Source: Clostridia bacterium (GTDB taxonomy: Bacteria > Aerophobota > Aerophobia > Aerophobales > AE-B3A). From it: DNA of 22,759 nucleotides. A program made the position numbers and the translations under genes. The notes beneath the pieces are model-generated. The model ran no database searches and was not told the DNA's origin. It saw nothing but the letters and a program-made list of their open reading frames with translations. The stretch lies in the NCBI GenBank assembly GCA_009618505.1, contig WJOQ01000059.1, positions 1 through 22,759 on the forward strand, given 5' to 3'. Numbering within the stretch: the stretch's first letter is position 1; every line of letters starts with the position of its first letter. Below, piece after piece: positions 14,713 to 22,252 of this stretch.

Positions 14713-15531
14713 ATGAAGTTTTTCATCTGTTTAAATCATTCGACAATTATGACTACGCCATTAGAAAAGGCAGTTTTAACTGCAGAGAAAGCAGGATTTG
14801 ATGGGTTTGATTTATGGAGACAGAATTTGGAAGAGTATCTCAAGGGTAAAAACGTTAAAGAATTGGCTAAATTATTTAACTCTCTTAGGATTAAACCAGT
14901 TTGCCTTACGGGGATAGGAGACTTTATGCAGACGACTCCAGATGAATTTGAGAAAACAAAAAAGAGGATAATTTCGCTTTTTGAGGTACTGAAGGAACTT
15001 GGGGTAAATATAGTGGTGATAAACCAGGCTAACATGCGCTGGGATTATCAGGATTCTCTTAAAATAGCGGTTGAGAGAGTTCAACAGCTGTCTGAAGTGG
15101 CTATAGAATATGATATAAAACTCGCCTTAGAATATTTGGGTTTTTCAGACTTTATAAGTTGCATGAAAAGGGCTCTAATTCTCTACAATGAAGTAAAATC
15201 TGAAAACGCAGGACTTTTGGTGGATACCTATCATATGTACAAAGCAGGAGATCAATTAAATGAACTTGAGGAAATTCCTTATGGTTCTGTCTTTTTTGTA
15301 CACATAGCAAATGTCTTGGATATCCCAAGAGCGGAAATTACCGATGCACAAAGGGAATATCCCTCCGAAGGTAAGTTAGATCTTTTGCCTGTTTTAAAGT
15401 TGTTGAAAAGCAAAGGGTATAGTGGTTATCTTTCTATAGAGCTATTTAGAAAGAATTACTGGAAAGAAGATCCCCTTAAAGTGGCAAGATTAGCGAGAGA
15501 AAGTACCGTTAATCTTATCAATGGTGTTTAA
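14713..15531 (+). CDS. TIM-barrel sugar isomerase/epimerase 1 (AP-endonuclease-2/xylose-isomerase-like)
   Basis: A 272-residue cytosolic protein of the superfamily that includes IolE, IolI, hydroxypyruvate isomerase and tagatose epimerase. The metal-binding set expected for this fold is visible: E140 (KLALEYLG), D171 and H174 (LLVDTYHMYKAG), H197 (VFFVHIANV) and E243 (YLSIELF). The IPRAEI/DAQREYPSEGKLD segment resembles IolE/IolI-like members. It would isomerise, epimerise or dehydrate a free sugar or keto-sugar. The start ATG 14713 follows GGGGGGAGG. It is the first gene after the terminator and so heads its own transcript. The true substrate cannot be told. Confidence 0.85.
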   Translation: MKFFICLNHSTIMTTPLEKAVLTAEKAGFDGFDLWRQNLEEYLKGKNVKELAKLFNSLRIKPVCLTGIGDFMQTTPDEFEKTKKRIISLFEVLKELGVNIVVINQANMRWDYQDSLKIAVERVQQLSEVAIEYDIKLALEYLGFSDFISCMKRALILYNEVKSENAGLLVDTYHMYKAGDQLNELEEIPYGSVFFVHIANVLDIPRAEITDAQREYPSEGKLDLLPVLKLLKSKGYSGYLSIELFRKNYWKEDPLKVARLARESTVNLINGV

Positions 15532-15567
15532 CATAGTAAAAATTCTACATGCAAAGAGGGAAGAGGA

Positions 15568-15690
15568 ATGCAAAAGAACAGTTCTGAAGTGATAAAAGTA
15601 GGAATTATTGGAGCAGGAAAACTGCTAAGTTCGTTCATATTCTTGGATATCAGAAGTGCAGCAATGTCGAAGTAGATAGAAATTTTTTTC
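15568..15690 (+). pseudogene. 5' stub of a Gfo/Idh/MocA-family dehydrogenase
   Basis: ATG 15568 has AGAGGAA just before it. The frame reads MQKNSSEVIKVGIIGAGK, the Rossmann start of this NAD(P) dehydrogenase family (the IolG family), then continues wrongly. A shift of one base near 15621-15627 (a missing G would give L-A-K) restores AKFVHILGYQKCSNVEV, a typical continuation up to strand 2. Homology then stops at about 15690, and the next gene's ribosome-binding site follows within 30 bases. So the gene was both frameshifted and deleted apart from about 40 codons. The order isomerase, dehydrogenase, isomerase was probably the ancestral operon. Confidence 0.72.
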
Positions 15691-15724
15691 TGAAAAGTGA
15701 ATCTAATACAGGGAGGTTTAGCAT

Positions 15725-16594
15725 ATGGTTAACAACAGAAAACTTGCCTTTATGGCGTCACTGGATTTTAGTTCCTGGGAGCCGAAGAGAGTTTTAGAGT
15801 CCTTATCCAATCTTGGATATGATGGGGTAGGATGGACACTTGCCCACTTTAATCCTAAAAGTAGGTCCAGAAGAGAGTTAAAGGAGCTTGTAAACTTGAC
15901 CAAGAGCTATAATTTAGCAATTTCGGAGATAGTGGTTCAACAAGATGTAGTTAGCCTGGATGAAAAGTTAAGGAAGGATAGAATTGATCTGGTGAAGGAA
16001 TGTATTGTAGCTGCTGGCGAGGTGGGAATAGAAGTTGTAAATCTTTTCTCTGGCCCTGCCCCCTGGGATCCAAATGCTCCGAGAATTCCTGATGATATAT
16101 CGGAGGGAAAGGCGTGGGAGCAGGTTTTAGAGGCTTACGATGAGTTTGTTAATTTAGCGGAAAAATACAAAGTTTATCTTGCCGTAGAGGCCGTTTTTGG
16201 GCATCTCTGCCATGACTACTATACCACCAGAGAGCTCATAAATAGCTTTAATTCGGAATATTTAGGGATAAATATGGATCCTTCTCATTATGTTCTCTAT
16301 GGAAATGACATTTCCTGGGTGGTGAAGAGGTGGGGCGAGAAGATAAAGCATGTTCACCTGAAGGATGTAATCGGCACCCCAGGAGTAAATGGTAAGGATT
16401 TTATGTTCCCCTTATTAGGAGAAGGAATGATAGATTGGAAGGTCTTTCTTAAGGCGCTGGATGAAATTGGATACAATGGATTTCTTTCCGTTGAGTTTGA
16501 GTCCTTTAAATATTACCGCAGTGTCCTAAAGAATGATCCGGCCAAAGCCGCAGAAATCTCGATGGAGCAGATAAAAGAATTGACTAAATTATAA
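15725..16594 (+). CDS. TIM-barrel sugar isomerase/epimerase 2
   Basis: A 289-residue member of the same superfamily as 14713-15531 but clearly diverged. The metal ligands are E155 (YLAVEAVFGH), D185 and H188 (GINMDPSHYVLYG), H211 (IKHVHLKDVIG) and E257 (FLSVEFES). The barrel runs from residue 6 to about 262, with the last helix LKNDPAKAAEISMEQIKEL. Start ATG 15725 follows GGGAGG. It acts on sugars as a cofactor-independent, divalent-metal enzyme; substrate unknown. Its stop overlaps the ATG of the following broken gene (TAATG). Confidence 0.87.
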   Translation: MVNNRKLAFMASLDFSSWEPKRVLESLSNLGYDGVGWTLAHFNPKSRSRRELKELVNLTKSYNLAISEIVVQQDVVSLDEKLRKDRIDLVKECIVAAGEVGIEVVNLFSGPAPWDPNAPRIPDDISEGKAWEQVLEAYDEFVNLAEKYKVYLAVEAVFGHLCHDYYTTRELINSFNSEYLGINMDPSHYVLYGNDISWVVKRWGEKIKHVHLKDVIGTPGVNGKDFMFPLLGEGMIDWKVFLKALDEIGYNGFLSVEFESFKYYRSVLKNDPAKAAEISMEQIKELTKL

Positions 16595-16958
16595 TGGAGA
16601 CAATAAAGAATACTCCTTTTCTCTTAAATTATTTCCCATCCTTAAGATTCTATGTTGATACGGCTCATTATATATTAATAGGTTCAATTGGGGTGGTAAA
16701 GAAATTCGGACATAGGATTGGGTATATACATCTTAAAGACTACTTTCAGCCAAAAGGAGAGAAGAAAAGAGAATGGAGTTTAGGTAATTTTGTAGAATTG
16801 GGGAAAGGAAATATTGGGTTGGATTTCTAGGTTTTTCTGAAAATATTAGAAGAAATAGGATATAAAAGATGGATTACCGGGGAACTTGACCGGCCTAAAA
16901 AACACCTTTTGAAAGTGCTAAAATAAGCAGAAAGTATTTGAAAAGTATCGGCAAATAA
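16594..16958 (+). pseudogene. 3' remnant of a third TIM-barrel sugar isomerase gene
   Basis: Only the C-terminal half of the barrel is left: LRFYVDTAHYILIG (D22, H25), IGYIHLKDYF (H47) and GKGNIGLDF align with residues about 180-240 of the neighbour. An in-frame TAG at 16828-16830 interrupts it, after which the same frame goes on with VFLKILEEIGYKRWITGELD. A second defect, a frameshift at the A-run near 16900, is needed to read the natural-looking end TPFESAKISRKYLKSIGK to the TAA at 16956. The N-terminal half is missing and the ATG at 16594 is fortuitous. A dead gene rather than a short functional one. Confidence 0.8.
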
Positions 16959-17282
16959 AGTTTAATGTCTACTGAGGCAGCTTCTGGAAAGCGTCTTCAC
17001 CAAATTTCTCCAGGCAATGGTTCTTTCTTTCGAATAGAATAAGCTTTAGCTAGATTACGGCAAAGCTACATTTTTTACAAAGACTGAGCTGATTTAAGAA
17101 CTCCCTTTTTCTACGGAAAAGTGGATAAAGAATCTGGAAATAAGAGGTAGGTTGGGAGAGAAAGAATAGAAGTTGGATAAAAAAGGTGAATATCGGAAGG
17201 ATTTTACTTATCTCAGCAGCTCTTTGACAAAATAAAAAATATCCCTGCATAGAGAGAGAAGAAAGAGACTAAAACCACCAAA
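16959..17282. other. Gene-free stretch at the left border of the mobile unit
   Basis: No convincing gene. A 25-codon ORF starts at 16965 (MSTEAASGKRL...) with no clear relatives. From 17086 the border repeat of the mobile unit begins; on the minus strand the adjoining bases spell a short CKKC motif (see the repeat entry). Confidence 0.45.
17086..17104. repeat. Left copy of 19-bp inverted repeat around the transposase/DruA-like unit
   Basis: GAGCTGATTTAAGAACTCC here is the exact reverse complement of 20410-20428. On the minus strand it is followed 6 bases later by a TGTAAAAAATGT segment coding CKKC; the right copy shows the same order with TGCAAGAAATGC. The two ends are thus homologous over about 40 bases, in opposite orientation. 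Confidence 0.75.
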
Positions 17283-19149
17283 CTATCTGAAGGGATTGGT
17301 ATTAGGGAGGAGACCTTTTCCCTGGATTAAAGAAAGAATAAAAGCTAGCACCATGGGAGCTTCTAGTTTTTTCTTGTAGGATTTATCCCATGTCTTTAAA
17401 TACTTCATAAGGTTAAGGGTAATTCCTATAACAAAGGACATCACCCGCTTTAAAAGAGTAGTGATACAGGCCATGGTTGCCTCAATAGAAGCCATGGTTA
17501 GTCCATAGATGCGGGGAGAACTCAGAATATCTAAATCAGAGGATTTGCAAGTTCCATTGGAACGCTCAGAGGCCGAGCGAAGGTTTCTAATCTTTTTCCA
17601 GCGATCTGAACATCGGGGAATTTCACAGACAAGACGTGGATGAGCTTTAATGGACATATGAGTAGAGTAGCCACACTCATTTTCAAGATGCTTACAATCC
17701 TTTATAAGATCAGGTACAGCTAAGGGGCAGGTTAAACACTCTTTTCGACAAACAAAGGATACTCTTTTTTTCTCCTTATCATATCCATTGGGCTTACATA
17801 AGGCCCCACAAGGAGCAAAGGGAGTTCCTTTCTTATCATAGCCTCTTTTTCTTAAAATTTTGATATCAGTCTTTTCTTTTCGCTTATTGTAGTCAATAAC
17901 AGGAATGGAACAGGTGCTTCTGATGTGACTAAAATTCTTCTTGATATCAAGGCCACAGTCACCAATATCAAAATAGGGCAAAAATCCATGTTTTTCGATA
18001 AGTTTTTCTCTTTCGGAAATAGAATAGAAGCCTATCTAACTCATTTGCTGGGCTACTTACACATCCTACGGGAAGCTCAAGGCCTATTTCTAACTCAATG
18101 TTGGTAGTGATCATTGACTGATAACCAAACACCGCAACCTTTTTATTGGGATTATGATTTGCTCTTTTGTAGCCAATTTTTGCCTCAAGATCAGCCGGCA
18201 CTCTCGGACAACTAACATAGACTAAAGGCTCATCTCCCGTAAGGTCTATCCGGGAGATCGAAGAGGAGAGGAGCTTAAGGTAAAGTCCCTCTTCTGATAG
18301 TCTTTTCTCTAAACCGAGAACATGGGCGAGCTCACTTGGTTTTTCTTCTTTTTGCTCTTCCTCTTGAGGTACTAAAGAGAAAGAAAGAGTTCGGAAAGTA
18401 GGCCTTTTTTTCACAGAGGCAGGAAGATCATCTTTAGGGCAGATGGCAAAGGAGCATCTCTCTTTACCTAAAATGATCTTTGAAGGATGATTTAAAGAAT
18501 TAATTATTCTATAGCGAAGACTCTTTAGAAAATTGTCTTTTAGGGGAATACTTTTACATTCCTCACAGGCATAATTACACCCTTTGTAATTGGCATAGGT
18601 GGGAAAAAGAGTTCCATCATAGGAGAGAATTTTTCCTGTAATCAGGCCAACTCTTTTAACGATCTCTACTAAGATATGGAAGATTTCATCAAACTTTTCT
18701 GGTTTAATTTGCTTTTTGAAATGAGAAAAGTCAGCCTCACAGGGGATACGATTATCAGATATTCCGGCATAAGTTCTATAGCATCGTCCTTTGTCTTTAT
18801 CATGCAGACAAGAGACAAAGCTTTTTTGGCTCTTGAACTTATCTAAGTACCGACAAAGGTAAAGCACAAAGAAAGAGGCAGGATCAAAGCAGGGTCCTCC
18901 GCATCTTTTGTATGAGGAGGCTACTAAGGATCTCACAAAGGAAAAGTCGACGAGAGAGGTAGCCAACTTCGAGAAGGAAAAGTACCCTTGAGGACTGATA
19001 TCGACAAATCTTTTTTTGTATTGATAAAAGGATAAAAGCCGATATCTTTCCTTGGGGAAGGTTTCTTTGTGCTCAAGATTGATCTTAACATTGATCGAAT
19101 TTAGCTTTTTTTGAATCTCTTTTAGAGAAAAGACAGTGAGATCTTTCAA
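17283..19149 (-). pseudogene. DDE transposase, frameshifted (IS1182/IS5-like)
   Basis: The N-terminal part (19149 down to 17968) contains the DUF772-like start (SYKRCGGPCFDPASFFVLYL, CRYLDKFKSQKSF, RTYAGISDNRIPCEADFSHF) and the first catalytic Asp (ILSYDGTLFPTYANYKG), followed by a Cys cluster CNYACEECK. The reading then passes into another frame (17981 down to 17283, open upstream to about 18030) with YFDIGDCGLDIKKN, a C-x4-C-x2-C segment and the likely catalytic Glu in ASERSNGTCK. A one-base shift between about 18015 and 18030 joins them; no A6/A7 slippery run is there, so it looks like a mutation rather than programmed frameshifting. The start is best at TTG 19149, which has AAGGAG 6 bases upstream; TTG 19170 lies inside a hairpin. 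The family name is approximate. Confidence 0.78.
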
Positions 19150-19163
19150 TGATCTCTCCTTAG

Positions 19164-19200
19164 AGGGCAAGCTCTATCCTACAACAATAAGGCTTGCCCT
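19164..19200 (-). promoter_or_regulatory. Leader hairpin in front of the transposase
   Basis: AGGGCAAGC (19164-19172) and GCTTGCCCT (19192-19200) form a perfect 9-bp stem immediately upstream of the transposase ribosome-binding site on the minus strand. Such leader hairpins in insertion sequences often prevent translation from transcripts that enter from outside. The function is inferred. Confidence 0.5.
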
Positions 19201-19310
19201 CGGGGTAGCTATTTTTCTTCAATGCCTTTTGAGGCTCTTCAGTAGGATTCATTCGTTCTTTGAGTTTAATAATAACTACTCTTGATAGGGTTCACCAACA
19301 GCCCTCGGGG
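19196..19310. repeat. GCCCTCGGGG direct repeats between the two mobile-unit genes
   Basis: GCCCTCGGGG occurs at 19196-19205 and at 19301-19310, each followed by a TAGCT-containing, T-rich stretch. The pair frames the spacer between the DruA-like gene and the transposase. It may be a junction scar or a pair of protein-binding sites. Confidence 0.5.
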
Positions 19311-19322
19311 AACTAGCTTTTC

Positions 19323-20219
19323 TCAAGTACTGGAAGAGCTTTGCCCTTTACCACCCAAAGCGTTCCGGAATCTCTTTAGCAAGGGGTAAAGGTAAATATT
19401 CTTGATTGGCACCTTGAGGCTCCGGTAGCGATCATTACGACTACGTCCCTTACTCTCACCAACATAGATCCAGTTGGCAGCTTGATAACAGGTACCTCGA
19501 AAGCGCTCTTTCTCAACAAAGGTCTCTAGCATATAGATAGGATGACTATATCTATTTATCCAGTCGGAGCTGATACGCCGGGCCACTCTTCCTAAGAGAT
19601 GGCTGGCCAGATGAGGCACCTTAACCCAGGGCAAGATCAAAAACCGCATGTTGTTAGTGAGAAAATGAAGGTTTGCTTTTCTTGTTGCCTCATCCCAGCC
19701 AATAAAGTTATCCCGGGCAAGAGTCTTCCAGGCCGCGGAGCCAAAAAGAAGGCAGGCCAGGGGATTATCTTTCTCATCAAAGATTAAATACTTCAGGTTC
19801 TCTCCTACAGTTCCAGTAAAGCCAAGATAATGATAGGAAGAGAGCAGGCACTTAAAGAGTCCTAAAAGATCTTTCTCTTTAACTACCTTGATCCTGAGGG
19901 GAAGAAGACGACTAAGCTTACCCGCAATCGGGGTAGTCTTGTGAGGAACATAGGAACAAGGAAGCCTTTTTCGGACTTTACGGCAGGAGTAGAGGCGAGG
20001 AGGCAAGGTAAGATGGCCTTTCTTTTCCAGCTTCAAAAGAAAAGTCCGGCAGGCCATATCCTTAAGTTGACCGCTAAGAGCACGCCAGTTCCAGAGCATT
20101 GCTAGCTCTTTAGAAAGCCGGGTGCGACCCCAGGAAGGATTAGCCTTGATCATTTCTCGAATAGATTCAATATCTTCAGGAGTTATTTCTCGTCCCTGGA
20201 TGATAGTAGTTTTTTCCAT
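19323..20219 (-). CDS. DruA-like (DUF4338) protein
   Basis: A 298-residue protein of the DUF4338/DruA family. The N-terminal part (residues 12-50: TPEDIESIREMIKANPSWGR then TRLSKELAMLWNW) is the usual 'R..LS..lc..w.W....G..kdmacR..L..L...G.i.LP' module. The central part has LLSSYHYLGFTGTVGENLKY, and the end has FRGTCYQAANWIYVGESKGR and VPIKNIYLYPL, the family's most conserved block. DruA is known from Druantia defence systems, but single DUF4338 genes are also frequent beside transposases. Here a transposase lies 170 bases downstream on the same strand and no Druantia helicase is present, so a mobile-element role is more likely. There is no clear ribosome-binding site before the ATG at 20219; TATGAT lies 11 bases upstream, which would suit a near-leaderless mRNA. 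Confidence 0.85.
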   Translation of the reverse strand: MEKTTIIQGREITPEDIESIREMIKANPSWGRTRLSKELAMLWNWRALSGQLKDMACRTFLLKLEKKGHLTLPPRLYSCRKVRKRLPCSYVPHKTTPIAGKLSRLLPLRIKVVKEKDLLGLFKCLLSSYHYLGFTGTVGENLKYLIFDEKDNPLACLLFGSAAWKTLARDNFIGWDEATRKANLHFLTNNMRFLILPWVKVPHLASHLLGRVARRISSDWINRYSHPIYMLETFVEKERFRGTCYQAANWIYVGESKGRSRNDRYRSLKVPIKNIYLYPLLKRFRNALGGKGQSSSST

Positions 20220-20528
20220 GAGTTAATCATATCATAAAAGCAAATAGGAGTCCAGCCCTAACCCTGAGAAAAGAATCGAGGATTTTCAAAATTCGATTAA
20301 ATTGTGTATTTAAGTTGATACGTGAGTGCCTAAATAGTTACAAAATTACTTTGTCAGGTGGGTTGTTTAAAATTTTGGTGTGCTGAAGTAGCCCAAAAAT
20401 ACAGAGAGAGGAGTTCTTAAATCAGCTCTTAAATGCAAGAAATGCAAAAGAGTCTTTGACTTTGATGTAGGTAAGATAAGCTTTGAGTTGGGCGAAATAG
20501 TACAATAATAATATACGGGAGGTTTAAG
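20220..20528. other. Gene-free right border of the mobile unit
   Basis: It holds an imperfect hairpin (AATCGA at 20274-20279 with TCGATT at 20293-20298, inner ATTTT/AAAAT) upstream of the DruA-like gene, and the border repeat at 20410-20428. On the plus strand a frame from 20392 to a TAA at about 20505 reads GVLKSALKCKKCKRVFDFDV, a CxxC-containing scrap probably left from a lost gene. GGGAGG at the end belongs to the next gene. Confidence 0.5.
20410..20428. repeat. Right copy of the 19-bp inverted repeat
   Basis: GGAGTTCTTAAATCAGCTC is the exact reverse complement of 17086-17104. Five bases later comes TGCAAGAAATGC (CKKC on the plus strand), parallel to the left copy. The distance of about 3.3 kb encloses both mobile-unit genes. 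Confidence 0.75.
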
Positions 20529-21398
20529 ATGGCAAAGGAAGGTGTAATCTCTGTGTGCGGTTTCTTGATTCATATTTCTCATTATGATCCTACATGGTGC
20601 AAAGTCAAGTCAAGAGAAAAACCGTTTGATCTTGACTTGGGATTAGAGATTATAGACACCATGTCAGAGGTAGGACTAAATTTATTAGTCATAGACTGCG
20701 CTGATGGAGTAAGATATAAATCACATCCAGAGTTGGCGCGGAAATATACCGTGCCTATGACTCATCTTGAAGAGTTAGTGAATCGAGCACAAGAAAAAGA
20801 TATTGAGGTAGTGCCTAAATTGAATTTCTCTCAAAGTAGACATCATCAGCACAATGATTGGTTCAGACCCCATAATGACCTCTTCGATAATGATAACTAT
20901 TGGAGAATTGCCTTTGAGATAATCGATGAGATTATCCAGGTCTGTCGTCCCCGACGTTACTTTCACATTGGTATGGATGAGGATCATGATAGAGCACATT
21001 CACAATATATCGAAGCTATCCTGAAACTCCAGAGTGGGCTTAAGGAACGAGGACTACGCACCATAATATGGAATGACTCATCACATGGGGGAAAAATGTT
21101 GGTACATGCAGAGAAGTCTCTTGTTGCAGAAAAAAAGATTCCTAAGGATATTGTGCAGGTACTTTGGGACTATAGTAATGTGCAGCCAAAGATTATCCGT
21201 CGCCTTATTAAAGAAGGGTTTCAAGTATGGGGTGCCCCTGGTCCAAATGCTGAGAAGGTCTTAAAGTGGAGAGAGGCAATTCTGCACTACGGGGGAAAAG
21301 GATTGCTTCTGACCATGTGGATACCCTGTAGTCTTTCAAATCGTTCCAAGCTAATCCAATTCATCCGAACCAGCGGGTCTATTTGTAGCCGAAGCTAG
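20529..21398 (+). CDS. GH20-like TIM-barrel glycosidase-type protein, 3' end disturbed
   Basis: A 289-residue protein resembling the catalytic barrel of family 20 beta-N-acetylhexosaminidases. RYFHIGMDEDHDR (D150-E151) corresponds to the H-x-GxDE catalytic Asp-Glu pair; VVPKLNFSQSRHH, a later VQVLWDYSN and LLLTMWIPCSLSNR also fit barrel strands of this family. There is no signal peptide, so it acts inside the cell or is regulatory. Start ATG 20529 has GGGAGG 9 bases upstream. The end looks damaged: after FIRTSG (about 21376) the current frame gives SICSRS and stops, while the +1 frame gives a more natural LFVAEARMF, and another frame continues to 21514. Loss of the last part is therefore likely, and the protein may be inactive. 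Its relation to the upstream sugar pathway is unclear. Confidence 0.65.
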   Translation: MAKEGVISVCGFLIHISHYDPTWCKVKSREKPFDLDLGLEIIDTMSEVGLNLLVIDCADGVRYKSHPELARKYTVPMTHLEELVNRAQEKDIEVVPKLNFSQSRHHQHNDWFRPHNDLFDNDNYWRIAFEIIDEIIQVCRPRRYFHIGMDEDHDRAHSQYIEAILKLQSGLKERGLRTIIWNDSSHGGKMLVHAEKSLVAEKKIPKDIVQVLWDYSNVQPKIIRRLIKEGFQVWGAPGPNAEKVLKWREAILHYGGKGLLLTMWIPCSLSNRSKLIQFIRTSGSICSRS

Positions 21399-21507
21399 AA
21401 TGTTTTTGTCTCTGTGAGACAAATATTCACGCTGGCATTTATCCAGATGTCCCCTTAGGTAATATTGAAGCATTGTGTCAAGTAATGGAAGAATACAGCA
21501 TTTATTA

Positions 21508-21596
21508 TTTATAACCACGATTATCACCAATCCACCGTCCTGGGTTTTAATTTCTTAGGTGATGGCCTGCGGGATGCGGCTGATCCGTATAAATAG
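21508..21596 (+). pseudogene. 3' remnant of an OppC-type permease gene
   Basis: The frame ending at TAG 21594-21596 reads [20 protein letters not shown] from about 21534, nearly the same as the end of the intact permease gene at 14348 ([20 protein letters not shown]). A shifted frame before it (ITTIIT, from about 21508) suits the preceding transmembrane helix. So the terminal codons of a second Opp-type permease gene are left here, directly after the damaged glycosidase gene. A deletion probably removed the rest of a second transporter. Confidence 0.8.
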
Positions 21597-21703
21597 CAAT
21601 TAAGAAAGGCAAATAACCCTTAAGCAAAAAAATGTAGCACTTGACAAAAAGAACAACTGGTTATCGACATACTAAATGATTTTATATCATCGGAGGCATC
21701 TTG

Positions 21704-21895
21704 ATGCAACCAACAAAAAAACAACTAATAGAAGCAGCCGACAAACTGCTTAATTGCTTTGAGAATTTAGATAAATGGCCAAAATTATCTGTCGCAATCT
21801 CTAAGAAAACTTGGTATGTTGCGCCAGTAGATGATACTACGAGAGATGTCATTAGGCATCTGGGCAAACTAACCGGGGCTATAAAGAGTGGATAA
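21704..21895 (+). CDS. Small hypothetical protein, 63 residues
   Basis: ATG 21704 has GGAGG 7 bases upstream (21692-21696), a good reason to believe it is translated. The product begins MQPTKKQLIEAADKLLNCFE, has an amphipathic helical N-half and a KKTWYVAPVDDTTRDVIRHL C-half. No membrane segment or Cys motif. I do not recognise the family. A TTGACA lies at 21641 without a matching -10 box. Confidence 0.5.
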   Translation: MQPTKKQLIEAADKLLNCFENLDKWPKLSVAISKKTWYVAPVDDTTRDVIRHLGKLTGAIKSG

Positions 21896-21951
21896 ATACA
21901 ATCTAGGTGGGAATGAAATAGTAATAGAGAAAATACGGGAGAGGAGTCTTT

Positions 21952-22071
21952 ATGAAGAAGCCTATACATACTAAATCTTGCAAATCAGAGTTGCTGGTTA
22001 TCGACCCTCCTCTAAGCCAAAGGTCATCATTTTATCACCCTTCCCTTTTTTCGAACTATCTAACCGCATAA
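21952..22071 (+). CDS. Possible 39-residue ORF
   Basis: ATG 21952 follows AGGAG at 21942-21946 with ideal spacing. The product (MKKPIHTKSCKSELLVIDPP and 19 more residues) ends at TAA 22069-22071. It may be the truncated start of a gene or a small peptide. The nucleotides of this ORF share two short blocks with 21657-21677, upstream of the previous gene. Confidence 0.3.
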   Translation: MKKPIHTKSCKSELLVIDPPLSQRSSFYHPSLFSNYLTA

Positions 22072-22252
22072 TCGAACTAAGCCAAAATATTCACTTAAAA
22101 GCTGATTTAAGTTGATTAAGTCCTTTACTTTAGATATCTCTTGAATTGAATTTAAGAAGGAGACTCAGCATAGGTGGTATGGCAGGGCTAGTGAGGTTAA
22201 GAGGATTATTCCTATACCTAGACCTGAGTAAAAACGGAGTATCCTATAATGA
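22072..22252. other. Gene-free spacer before the palindrome array
   Basis: AT-rich, no clear gene. A GGAG near 22158 precedes a 28-codon ORF (22179-22265) that runs into the first palindrome; I see no support for it as a gene. Confidence 0.4.

Noticed and set aside
17050..17250. Minus-strand ORF of 66 residues rich in Phe and Leu.
   Set aside because: No ribosome-binding site and low-complexity composition; only the terminal CKKC part has a meaningful match (to the right border).
19323..20219. Reading the DruA-like gene as part of a Druantia defence system.
   Set aside because: No DruE-type helicase or other Druantia gene is nearby, and a transposase on the same strand within one inverted repeat explains it better.
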